NCBI GenBank assembly: GCA_014058105.1
Contig: JACGCM010000786.1
Coordinates: 1,612,001-1,676,000 of the forward strand
Length of the DNA stretch: 64,000 bases
From: Kingdonia uniflora
Lineage: Eukaryota > Streptophyta > Magnoliopsida > Ranunculales > Circaeasteraceae
Direction of reading: 5' to 3'
In this document: positions 25,311 to 38,946 of the stretch, one piece after another
Position numbering within the stretch: position 1 is the stretch's first letter
How the letters are laid out: the number at the start of each line of letters is the position of its first letter
Translations under genes and position numbers: made by a program
The notes under the pieces: model-generated
What the model was told of the DNA's origin: nothing
The model's input: only the letters and a program-made list of their open reading frames with translations
Databases searched by the model: none

Positions 25311-28300
25311 TCAAATATCCATTGGGGCGATTTGTTGGCCCTGGTCCTCCTGCATATCCCCAGCTGGAGCGGTGGCCTCGGCTGTCTCTTCCTGTATCTC
25401 AAACGACTCCACCAATTCTGTTATGGCATTCTGATCTATTACATGGAAAGGTTCGTCTACTGCAACCACAGCCACGGTGCAAATAGAGCTTGTGAGCTTC
25501 TCTCCTTGTAGTGTTTCCTTGATTGCAAAGAGTGCATGTTTGATGAGCTCTTCTCGGGAAGAGCTCATGAATGTCTCATACTTGCGTTCTAAATAAGTTT
25601 TAGCAGCTTGTGAACGTGAACCAATGGCAAAGGCCTGATATTCAAAGTAGTTTCCACTTGGGCAGTTGTAATAGAGGTGTGCTCCTGATTCATCCAAACC
25701 AGCAACAAGAAGACCAACCCCATACGGCCTTTTCCAAGATCGTTGTGTGCAAACCTGAAAATAAATTAAATAATAATTAAGGGTAGAAATACTGATATTC
25801 TCCAATATATGAGGCCTTAGAAAAGCTTATACATGGAAAAATATGTAATAGCTTTGGGTGGATGTAATGCAAGTATAAGTTTATCCTCAAACTTCAATAT
25901 GTGCATAAAGTTCGACATATCGGCTGATATTTCCAACAGATTAAACAAGCATAGAAATAATGTTATATAAATATATCAAAACGCAAGTCAAAAACTTCCA
26001 GATATATGTGGTATTTCCCTCTGTTGATAAATTTGTTTGACACATCAATGTATATTAAAACGATAGCTAGAGGCTTCTTATTGCTATCTTTGTTATGCCC
26101 CAGTTGAGAACAAAGATCATTTATTTTTTCAATGTCCTTTCTCTAAAAATCTTGGGATGCAATTCTTAGAAAACCGGGTTTCTCTAAGGTGATTGAAGGC
26201 TGGGATGCTGAGTTCAACCGGTTGATTAAAAAGGCTGCTTTTGATCCAGACAGGGGTATGATTCTGAAAGTTGCCTTTTGTTCTATTATCTATCATTTAT
26301 GGTCTGAAAGAAACAATAGGCATTTTCAAGGATCAAGCTCTACTACTGATACCATATTTGGGAGTCTATAATGAAATGGCGCTTTCAAATGCAGTACTTC
26401 AAAGCACATTTTTTATCAAAATCCTAGCACACACTCAACACTCACAGATTGGGGCCTGAATCCAGTAATTAAACAGCCAAGGATAGTCAAATGGATTAGG
26501 TGGATGTAAGATTGGAAACACCAAATCATTTTTAATGTTGATGGCTGTGTGTAAGAGAAGGCAGGAGATCCTTTGGTGGAATCTTCAGATTATCAAATGG
26601 TTTCCCAATTGCTGCTTTTAATAAGCCTTGTGACTGTGAAATGGGGATAGGTGCTTTAGAAGTTAAAGCTAGGGCTGTACACGGTCCGGTTTTGGCCCTA
26701 AACCGCAAACCGAACCGGGGTATCCCGGTTTTTCATAACAAGGAACCGAAACCGAACCGGCCTAAAAAATAACCGGACCAAAATTGAACCGGTCGGTCCG
26801 GTTCGGTTTAGTTTTTCTATTCGGTTTTTAGTCGTTCGAACGACTGGTAAAAATTTGCCTAAAAAATTCCCCAGCCTGTCACTGTCACAAATCAGAACAA
26901 GTTGTTCGAATGACTGAACATCTCGTTCGAACGACTGAACATCCAATCGGTTTGGTCGGTTAACTGGGGTGGGTAACCAGCAACCGAACGGGGTAGCCCG
27001 GTTCCCCACTTTTTGAACCGAAAACCGAACCGGCTCTGTTAAAAACCGGGAAAATTGTCGGTTTGGCACGGTTCGGTTCGGTTTCACGGTTTCTCCGGTT
27101 TCTCTGTACAACCCTAGTTAAAGCTATCTGTGAAGGGTTTGACATTGCTGGTTTGTTGGGCTTCAACAGTTAATGTGTAGTTTTTTACTCTACCTATGCA
27201 GTACAAGTAATGAATTCAGACATTTATCCCCCATGGACTTGCCTTAATGATGTAAGAAGAGCCAAGAAAGTCATGGACAGTCTGGATTCAAAGGAGATCG
27301 TCTACAAGCACAGAAAGGAAAATAAAATGGCTGATTTTATTGCTTCATATCTAGACCTTCAAGAGAATTTCATTTTCTTTCATGTAGCTTTCCCCTAATT
27401 CTTGTAAATATTTGTACTGTAGGGGCATACCATATCCTAGATTGTAATTTTGTACATTTGAATAAATTCAGGTGGGGGTTTGCCATAATCCCAGCTTCTT
27501 CTTTCAAAAACAAAAAAAATGATAACTCATGGATATTGCAAGCTATGTTGAAACTAAAGCTCCTTTTTACAGCCAGGACAACCAAAGCAGTGACAAAAGC
27601 AACGAGATCATCAATTTTGAAATTCTTTTTTGGAGTCTTGTTTGTGCAATGGAGGTAAATACTCCTCCACGTGTTTATGATATAATCTTATTGAAGGTCA
27701 ATGTCTACCCAATATGGCATATTGATGCTGATAAGTAAGGTATTGGATGAAGAATCATCTTCCGGAGGTGAGCTTACTTCAGCTTTTAGGTGACAAATTC
27801 GATAGTTGTTCATTACCCAACACCACCAGCTAGGAGTTGAGTTTATGTAGTTGAAGTTGAAGACAAACTGATCATGTGACAGGATGTTATTATGCTGCTT
27901 GGATACTGACATACTCTTTCATTTACTGCTTATGCTTGGAATCATGAGGATTGGCGGGGCATATGCTTGGAGATACGGATGTTGTATGAAACAATCTCTC
28001 CACATAGCCCATAGGCTACCATGTAAATGAAATGTAATATTTTCCTTAAGCGCAGTTCGTGATGAAGGTCGTATAGAAGGAAGGGCCAACTGAACCAATC
28101 TGACTGTATACCTTACTTGTATACCTTACTGATAAAATAAAGTTTAAATGTAAGAAGTGATTGCAGAGGATTTGGAGTTTCAACCTCAATGAAAAATTGA
28201 TTCAGTATATTTGGGGGGAAGCTCCCCCTCAAACTCTCTATGTATATCCAAACGAAAGTTAATATCCATCCATTGGAGTATATTTTAGGGTGGGTTTAAA

Positions 28301-29565
28301 TAATTTATTTAGACAAACAACACGAGAAACCTTACTTGCTCTCAGTTGAGCAGAAAAGAGCTGAAGATAGCAGGCTTTGGATCTAAAAGAACACCAGGTT
28401 TATTCACTCTTATTGGCAAAAGCGAAGATAAAGGGTGTCTACGAAAAGCTTTAGTGATATATGAGGAATGTGTGAAAAGTACTCAGGCAATGGGAAAGTG
28501 TGTAGATACATATATCTTTTCATGTCCCCATTGATTGAGTACTTTTAATATCCAGATCTCCTTTAGTTGTAAAACGTCAAGATATTGGCGTTTACCGATA
28601 CTCAGAAATTTGAAATCATAAAACTCATACACTGAAGTGCAACTAGGAAGTGAAGCTCTAATTAGTGCTATAACTTTCCTACAAACCTCTACTATACACG
28701 TTTAATACATTGTCATGTATCATTGCATTTTACCCCATCTCATTATCCACTCTTCTTTACAAGTTAACTTGACACAAAAAATACGTCTGTGTTATCCTTC
28801 TTTGTAACTCCTCTCCTGCTCACATATCTCCTTTGAAGTCGTGGCTCCTTCCCCAGTTTTCTTCCTTTCTAAATTCTATCTCTACCCATTTCATTTCTAA
28901 AGTGTAGTTCAACTCTCAATTGAGTCTCTACATTGGAGCGGAGAGGATCTTGCTTATCTTCTCCCAGTTTCATCATCTTGTAGAAGAAAAGCCACTTAAC
29001 ATCCACGACAGTGTTCTAACCACAACTTTTATGCAAACCCCATACTACATTTTTGCCTTACTATGAAGTGCTGACATGAAATTAATCTGTAATCAATTCC
29101 ACTAACCTTATTAAACCCTAAAATGCCTAATCTTTCACTTATCAATTTCACAAACATAAACCCTAAAACACTCAAATCTTCAAATAAAGCAAAATAAAAT
29201 TAGGGTTTCCTGACCTGAGCTTTATCAGCTAATTGAACAACCAATCTCCCAACCGGAAGAGGGGACTCATAAGTAAAACTGTAATTGATACACTCAGATC
29301 TGAGATACCTAGACAGAACTCGTCCATCAGCAGTAAGACCAGCGATGGCGATACCGATATGATCATCAGCTTTGAAGATCTTCTTCTGGTGAGATGAGAG
29401 TTCTGAGTTGGCCTTGTTGATGCTCGCTAACACAACGTGTGTTTTCGATCGAAGACCGATCGCTGCTGAACCTTGTTTCACAGCTTCCATGGCGTACTCC
29501 ACTTGGAAGAGACGACCTGCGGGACTCCATGTTGTTACGTCTGTGTCGTACTGGTTTCGAAACAT
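25311..29565 (-). CDS. PAF: 20S proteasome subunit alpha type-1
   Basis: Outer-ring subunit of the 20S core particle (alpha6/PAF in plants). Two exons, 29565-29215 and 25754-25311, give 264 residues. The N-terminus [20 protein letters not shown], followed by [18 protein letters not shown], is the proteasome alpha-subunit signature that gates the pore. Later blocks SYLRSE-like [38 protein letters not shown] and [21 protein letters not shown] are alpha-1 specific. The acidic, Gln-rich tail ends [10 protein letters not shown]. The only intron is 3.46 kb and contains a LINE remnant with a nested MITE, both in the opposite orientation. The tail appears slightly shorter than in the Arabidopsis proteins, within normal variation. 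Confidence 0.95.
26185..27420 (+). mobile_element. LINE remnant (RT zinc-binding and RNase H end)
   Basis: Fragments of a non-LTR retrotransposon ORF2 C-terminus. [19 protein letters not shown] at about 26268 is the end of a zf-RVT domain. FNVDGC at about 26533 and [16 protein letters not shown] (26652-27150, split by the MITE) are RNase H-like. [20 protein letters not shown] at about 27280 is the RNase H C-terminal motif. Many stops and frame shifts occur. It is inserted in the proteasome alpha-1 intron, antisense to the gene. Two ORFs longer than 50 codons remain but neither is a functional gene. Confidence 0.7.
26670..27116. mobile_element. hAT-type MITE nested in the LINE remnant
   Basis: Termini TAGGGCTGTACA and TGTACAACCCTA form an imperfect TIR. 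They are flanked by an exact 8-bp duplication GTTAAAGC (26662-26669 and 27117-27124). Removing the element restores the RNase H reading EVKAICEG, so the insertion site is unambiguous. The interior (447 bp) is made of degenerate CCGGTTCGGTT-like repeats plus a segment with TCGTTCGAACGA palindromes. No transposase. Confidence 0.85.
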
Positions 29566-30057
29566 CCTTATTTTTTAGTGGTTTTCGTGGTGAGTTTGAG
29601 CGGTTTTGGAGATGAGTTTCAGTGGTTTTCTCTCTCACTCTTTAATGGCGGAGATAGTTTTCTTTCTCTCCAAGAGAGAGATTCTTTTCGTCGTTTAAAG
29701 GAAATATGTCGTTTAAAATGTAAAAGATCGTTGTTTTTGTTATACGACGAGACAAACGAACAACGACGAACACTCGTATATCATGATATCAGATGGAGCA
29801 CAAAAGGTAAGAAGATACATCCTGGATATACAAAAGATGAATGAAATACTTGAAAGACTTTTATTATTTCCGACGGGTAAATTCTAAGAGAACAAAAACT
29901 TTCAACAGGCATCCATGTAAAATATGGATGCCAATGATTCTAGGAGTTCACGAGTTTCTATCAGAGAAATGACATGACAGGTAGCTAAGCGACTACATTT
30001 ATAATATCAAATGAGGTTCTAAGTCTAGTTGATAAACGGAATATAATCCTTAGTTCC
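29566..30057. other. spacer between PAF promoter and OTC 3' end
   Basis: Proteasome alpha-1 5' leader and promoter side (to about 29800) followed by the OTC 3' UTR. No additional gene is seen. Confidence 0.5.
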
Positions 30058-33365
<3,308 letters not shown>

Positions 33366-34630
33366 TGTTGTTTGGAGGAAAGAGTGCACTAAGCTGAAAC
33401 CTCTTTCGCTACTAGGGGTTTATATATGAAACAAGTTTCTTTTGGCAGCAAATTTCTTATTCAATGCGAGTTTTCTCTAAGACCTCTACATACAATTACA
33501 ATAAAAACAGTCACATACAGAAGAAGAAATCACATGCAAAAAAACTTTATTATCATACAATTTATAAAAACACGAAAAAATTGTCCAATTTTTGTATCCC
33601 AATATTGGATATATGATACTCTTGAATAATAATACTAGTATAACCGCTAAACGGGTGGGAGACCGACGTGACATTTTTTTAAAGGCAATCAAATTATACT
33701 AATTTCACTTGTTTGATCCCACGAGTCATTTGTTTCCCCGGAGAAACAATCAAATTGCGAAGAGGTAGACGACGACATATTAGGCGGAAAAAATGTTAGA
33801 TTTCTCAAGGATGTAAGCGGGATGCCATATCTAACTAGAAACAGAGCTCCTAATGTCGGTCTGGATTATGAACCTAAGTGCATTATTTTCATAATATGAA
33901 CATTATTAGAATTGGAGAAAACCCAATTGACCAGAAAGTAGTATCATATATTTGATATGTAAAACTTAATTTGGTCTATAAATTCGATTATATAAAACAA
34001 CAATAGATGAATAACAAGAGAGTATTTGAACATTTCAAGGGTTTCAAAGAGAGATGAGAGATGAGAGATCAGATCTTACCAATCACGATTGCAGATGTGA
34101 TGATAGAGTGAGTGAGAGAGAGAGTAGTGTGATTTCTAGTAGAAGCCTGTTATCTCTAGAGCAAGAACCACTGCTTCCAGAGTCCTAACTGTTGTGATTT
34201 ATGCGCGATTCAAGGATAATCTAACGGTATATATGTAATCTTCTGTAGCACTGGAAGCAGTGTTTTCTGGTCAGGATATATCATTGACTGTAGATTGACT
34301 CCAGAGGAGACGTGTGCAGTGTTTGGGCCCCTTTCATTTCATGTCACGACGACTCACCATATACATTGCACCATAAAAAGAATCTCTTCAAACCTCTGCT
34401 CACTCACTCACTGGTCTTGTTTTTGTTTGATTGAAATTGCAGTGGTTTTGGTTTGGAGCTTCATCTTTAAAACACAATAGGGGTAAGCTTTCAAGATTTA
34501 TATTGTAGACTTCTTTTTATGATCTTGTTAGATGCATCACTTCACTAAATATATATCTAATGACACAAAACACATAATACTTGAAAGTTGATCAACTATT
34601 TAGAAGTAAATACTTGTTAAGGCTCCACTG
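33366..34630. promoter_or_regulatory. OTC upstream region with candidate divergent 5' UTR exon
   Basis: Non-coding. On the plus strand about 34340-34482 looks like a 5' UTR exon: CT-rich, followed by a donor GGTAAGC. It could belong to the PCH1-like gene whose coding region starts 9 kb to the right beyond the LINE. On the minus strand a GGTAAGATCTG donor lies near 34074. A 12-bp inverted pair CACTGCTTCCAG (34169-34180) and CTGGAAGCAGTG (34251-34262) is present. GA runs occur at 34100-34124. Transcript assignments here are inference. Confidence 0.35.
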
Positions 34631-34736
34631 GAAATGTTTGTGATCGAAAAACTTTCAGTAGATTAAGACAACTGCTAATTATCATATTTATGTACGAAAG
34701 AAAATCTACTGAAAGTTTTTCGATCACAAACATTTC
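34631..34736. repeat. 34-bp perfect inverted repeat (hairpin)
   Basis: Left arm 34631-34664 and right arm 34703-34736 are exact reverse complements over 34 bp (left arm opens GAAATGTTTGTGATCG). They are separated by a 38-bp loop. Complementarity continues weakly outward. It lies 37 bp from the poly-A end of the LINE. Confidence 0.85.
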
Positions 34737-34825
34737 GGGTGAACCAAGCAGAGTTTAATAAAAATAGGTAGCCTTTTTTTTTTTTTTTTAAGCAAAGGAA
34801 CGCAATCAATAAAAATAAGCCCGAC

Positions 34826-37800
34826 CTATTGGTCAGGTATAAAAGAGTTAACAAAAGCGGAGGCCTCCTGACCCTCCGAGAACACAAAAACGGGGGTACA
34901 AGCACCCCAAGCAGCCAGTAACGTGCCTCATAATTACAAGATCTATGTACAAACTCAAAACGAAAATCCTCAAAACGGGAAGCAAGCGCACGGGTATCTG
35001 GAGCCAAGGTCAGAGCTCCCCAGGAGAGGTCATCCGTCCGATCTCTGAAAGCCGAAACCAGCCTCTGGCAGTCCGTCAAAAGGAAGACCCTGTGCAGACC
35101 GAAACTCAGCGCCGCCTCCATCCCTCGGACTACTGCAACTGCCTCTGCTTCTTCCAGATCGTCTGCCCTGGTGGAACCGCAACCTGCACAAACAACCACA
35201 TTCTGGTGAGTTTTAATAACGAAACTAGTCCCTCCCAGTCTGTTACGGGCAGACCAGGAGGCGTCGACGTTGAGGACGTGTCAGCCAGCTAGGATCTCGG
35301 CCTGGCGTTGGGGGGGCTTGGAGGTCGGATGGGGCAAGGAATTTCTGGTACAATCAAAAAGAAACCTCTTCGCCTTGGCCAACGTCTCTCTTGTGGTCTG
35401 AATCTTCCCTTCGAAGACCAGTTCATTTCTGCTAGTCCAGATAGCGTACATAATTGTGCTAAGGGTATTGCAGAAGGCTAGCATGTTTGAGGCTCCTTGA
35501 GAGAGGAGAAAACACCGCTGGATGATCGTGTAGATGCAGTCAGAGTAGTTCCAAGAACTGAAGTTCAAGGCCAGGTCAAACTCAAACCAAATGTTATGAA
35601 TTTTGGTGCAGAAGAAAAAGGCGTGAGAAGTCGATTCACTCTGAGAGCCGCATCGCGGGCAGTTAGTGTCCCAGTCTGTGGCGCCGTGCCAGAGGTTGAG
35701 CTTTGTGGGGATCCCTTCCTGGACCGCTTTCCAAAGGAAAAGTTGGATGCGATGGGGCACTTGAAGCTGCCAGATGCCTTTCCAGGATAGATGGCTGGGC
35801 CCAACAGGGTTGGTGTCAGCTCTGTGACAGGAGTGCTCCCTGGTAAAGAAGGAATGGACGAACTTCACCGTAAGGATGCCGTTCTTCTCCTGCTTCCATC
35901 GAAGGACGTCTTTGGCCGGATGGGAGCTAAGCGGAATAGAGGTAATAAGCTTGGCGATATCAAGGTGGAAAATGGTCAAAATGATCTCGTTGTTCCAAGT
36001 GCGGCTATCAGGATGGATAAGGTCCACCACTCTGGTAGTGAGTCTAGTGAGCGGCTCCGGCCCCGCAGGACGTCCAAAGCGGATACCGGGGATCCAAGGC
36101 TCAAGCCAAAGGTCAACGCTTTCCCCGTTACCTCTGTGCCAGCACAGCTCTGGCCAGATTCTGTTGCGTGCTTGGATAATGCCTTTCCAAATCCAGAAGT
36201 CAGCCGGCTGGGCCTTGGAGAGCATCAGAGAAGTCTTTGGGGTGTACTTTGCTTTCATATTGTGAGCCCACAACTTGTCTGGTTCTTTTATGATACGCCA
36301 GAAAAGCTTGGCCATAAGGGCTTGATTATGGCGAAGGGCCGTTCGGATACCCAAACCCCCAGCTTGCTTTGGCTGGCAAATAAATCTTCATTTTATAAAG
36401 TGGGATTTAGATCTGCCCTCTTTGTTAGACCCCCAGAGGAATCTGGCGTTAATGGAGTCCAGTTTATTGCAGATCTTCTTTGGGAAGGGGAAGACGGACA
36501 TAAGGAAGGAAGGAATTGCCGAGTTAACAGCTTTAATGAGGGTGACTGTGCCCGCTTGAGATAGGAATTTTGCTTTCCATCCCTCGATACGGTTGGAAAC
36601 CTTGGAAATGATGTCCTGAAAGTTGAGGCTTTTTGACCAGTCAAAGGTCAGGGGGGTCCTAGGTATTTGTCTCCTGTGACGCCTTTTTTAATGCGGAGCA
36701 TCCTTTGAATAAGCTTGTGATGGCGGTGATGGCAGTTTTTGCTGAACATGATACAAGACTTGTCCCTATTAATCTCTTGGCCCGAGACTTTGCAGAAAGT
36801 AGCCAGGGCGTCATTAAGAGCACCAGCTTCGCTGAGATTTGCTTTACAGAAAATGAAAATGTCGTCTGTGAATAGGAGATGAGACACCGGGGTGCTGCCT
36901 CGCGTTGTTTTAATGCTGCGCAAGACCTTGTCGTCTCCTTTTTGAGGATAATCCTAGAGAGCACCTCAGAACAGATGAGAAAGAGAGAGGGACAGAGAGG
37001 ACCCCCTTGTCCAATTCCCCTACCAGGCTTGATGAAACCATAGGGTGTACCATTAAGGTTAATGGAGAGAGCGGTAGAGGTGATGCACTGCTGTATCCAT
37101 CTGCACCATTTGTCGAAGAAACCCATAGCCTGAAGGGTGTCATTCAGGAAACTCCATTCGACTCTGTCAAAAGCTTTGCTGAGGTCTAATTTAACCGCAA
37201 TGCAGCCAGATCTGCCTTTTTTCTTCTTGATGGCAAAAAGAATCTCCTGAGCCATGATGATATTGTCGAAGATTTGGCGCCCTGGGATGAAAGCATTGTG
37301 AGAGGTGGAGATGATATTGTTGAGAAGAGGCCTGAGCCTGGTGGCCAGGATTTTAGAGATGATCTTAAATTTTACGTTACATAAGCTGATCGGTATGAAG
37401 TGCTCCGGCTTCTCCAGGCTTTTAATCTTCGGGATAAGGGTGATGTTGGTGTGGTTAAACTCAGCCAGAAGGTTCCCTGATTGGAAAAAAATAAGGATGA
37501 CATTATACAGGTCCTGCCTGTATCCCAAGATTTATGATAAAAGAGCGGCGTAAAACCATCAGGCCCTGGGGATTTGTGGGGGTTCATCGAGAGCAGGGCT
37601 TCTTTGATTTCTTCCTGGGTGGGTTCTCGAGTGAGCGAGACGTTGTCTTCGTCCGAGATAAGCTTTTCCATAATGTCAAGGTCGGCCAGTTTAACGGTGG
37701 GGCGAGAAGTTGTGAAAAGGTCCTCATAGAAGTTGACGAAGGCCTTGCCTATATCATTTCGATCGTTGCACCATGAGCCGTCAGGCCTCCTGATTCTCAG

Positions 37801-38946
37801 GATCAAATTTTGCCGTCTCTGACTGATCGTGGAGAGGTGGAAGAACTTTGTGTTCCTGTCGCCGTCCTGAAGCCAGGTCTCCCTAGATTTTTCCCTCCAG
37901 AGAGATTCTTCGAGATCGAGGAGACGCGTGAGTCTGCCTTGGAGGTCCGTCTCAATAGCTTCATTTGAGTAAGACGGGTTCCTCTTTTGAATATCGTTGA
38001 TCTGGTCCCTAACTTGTTGGATGCTGATGGGGTTGAAGTTGAATTCTCTCTTGTTCCAAACAGTGAGCTCTCGCTTTGTATGCCTCAGCTTTTTGCATAG
38101 CCTCAGCGGTCTAGAACCTGTTTGATCGACGGCCCAGGCGCGGTCGACAAGATCCTTGTATTGGTCGTGATTGGTCCAAGCGGATTGGAAGTGGAATTGC
38201 TTTGGCAGGTTGTGGCAAGTGGATTCGGTGGTAAGCACAATGGGTCCATGATCCGAGCCAATGATGGGCAGGTTTTGAATCGAGGCGTCAGGGAAGGTGG
38301 TGCTCCAAGGAGTGGAGACAAGGGCCTGGTCAAGACGTTGCTTAATGAGCTTTATACCTTTCCTTTTATTAGACCAAGTGTAAGGGACACCAGTGGATCC
38401 CAGGTCAATCATGGAGGCTTGGAAAATGAAGTCCTCCAGCGGATTGGGGGCAGAGGGGTCAAAAGCAATCTTCCCAAGTTTCTCCTCTTGGCAGGTGATG
38501 CTGTTCAAGTCCCCAATGATCATCCAGGGGATCACTATGCGGTTTGCCATGTTGGCGATGGAGGCCCAGTAATCCCGCTTGAGTTGGTTGTCCGGCAGAC
38601 CATAGGTGAACGAACAGAGCCACGGAGTGGGGGCAGTGTTAGGCATTTGTGTAGGGCTATGAGAAAGAATAAGAGCGTCAATGCCGTTAGCAGACGAGGA
38701 AAGGATGGATAGGTTGATGTTGGAACTCCATGCAAGCCAGAGTCCCCCACCTTGGGTAGAGGTAGCATCAGCCGCGTGGGAATGCGGCAGGCCGAGGCAA
38801 TTAAAATTGTTGAGGGGTTCAGGGTTAGAGGCTTTCGTTTCAGAAAGGAAAATAATGTTGGGTTGATATTTGCTGTTGAGAGCACGCAGCTCTCGAAGGG
38901 TGGACACTTTATTTGTCCCCCTGCAATTCCAGGAGAGAATGATCAT
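34826..38946 (-). pseudogene. LINE ORF2: endonuclease, reverse transcriptase, RNase H
   Basis: Begins MIILSWNCRG, an APE-type endonuclease start, with LSETKA, GDLNSI and SDHGPI catalytic motifs. RT blocks: KSPGPDGFTPLFY, LIPKIKS, NAFIPGRQIFDNI, KLDLSKAFDRVEW and GQGGPLCPSLF. The FTDD box lies in a different frame at about 36860. The zf-RVT domain follows (PTKLNLWHGATDWDTNCPRC), then RNase H (VLNVDASW, RFEFVHRSCN). Damage read directly: frameshifts near 37530, 36920, 36655 (in a run of six C) and 34925, and Trp-to-TGA stops at about 36390 and 35282. After the last shift the frame runs to a clean TAG at 34826-34828. About 1,370 codons if uninterrupted, normal for plant L1 elements. Confidence 0.85.

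Noticed and set aside
29473..29844. 123-codon plus-strand open frame
   Set aside because: Antisense to the first exon and leader of proteasome alpha-1; no recognisable protein.
34675..34925. C-terminal extension of the RNase H open frame reading through the poly-A tail
   Set aside because: A frameshift near 34925 restores a normal RNase H end with a stop at 34826; the extension is out-of-frame reading.
35791..36564. 257-codon plus-strand open frame
   Set aside because: It lies antisense to the LINE zf-RVT/RT coding strand and has no family resemblance; a shadow frame. The same applies to 38122-38712, 38985-39401 and 39790-40077.
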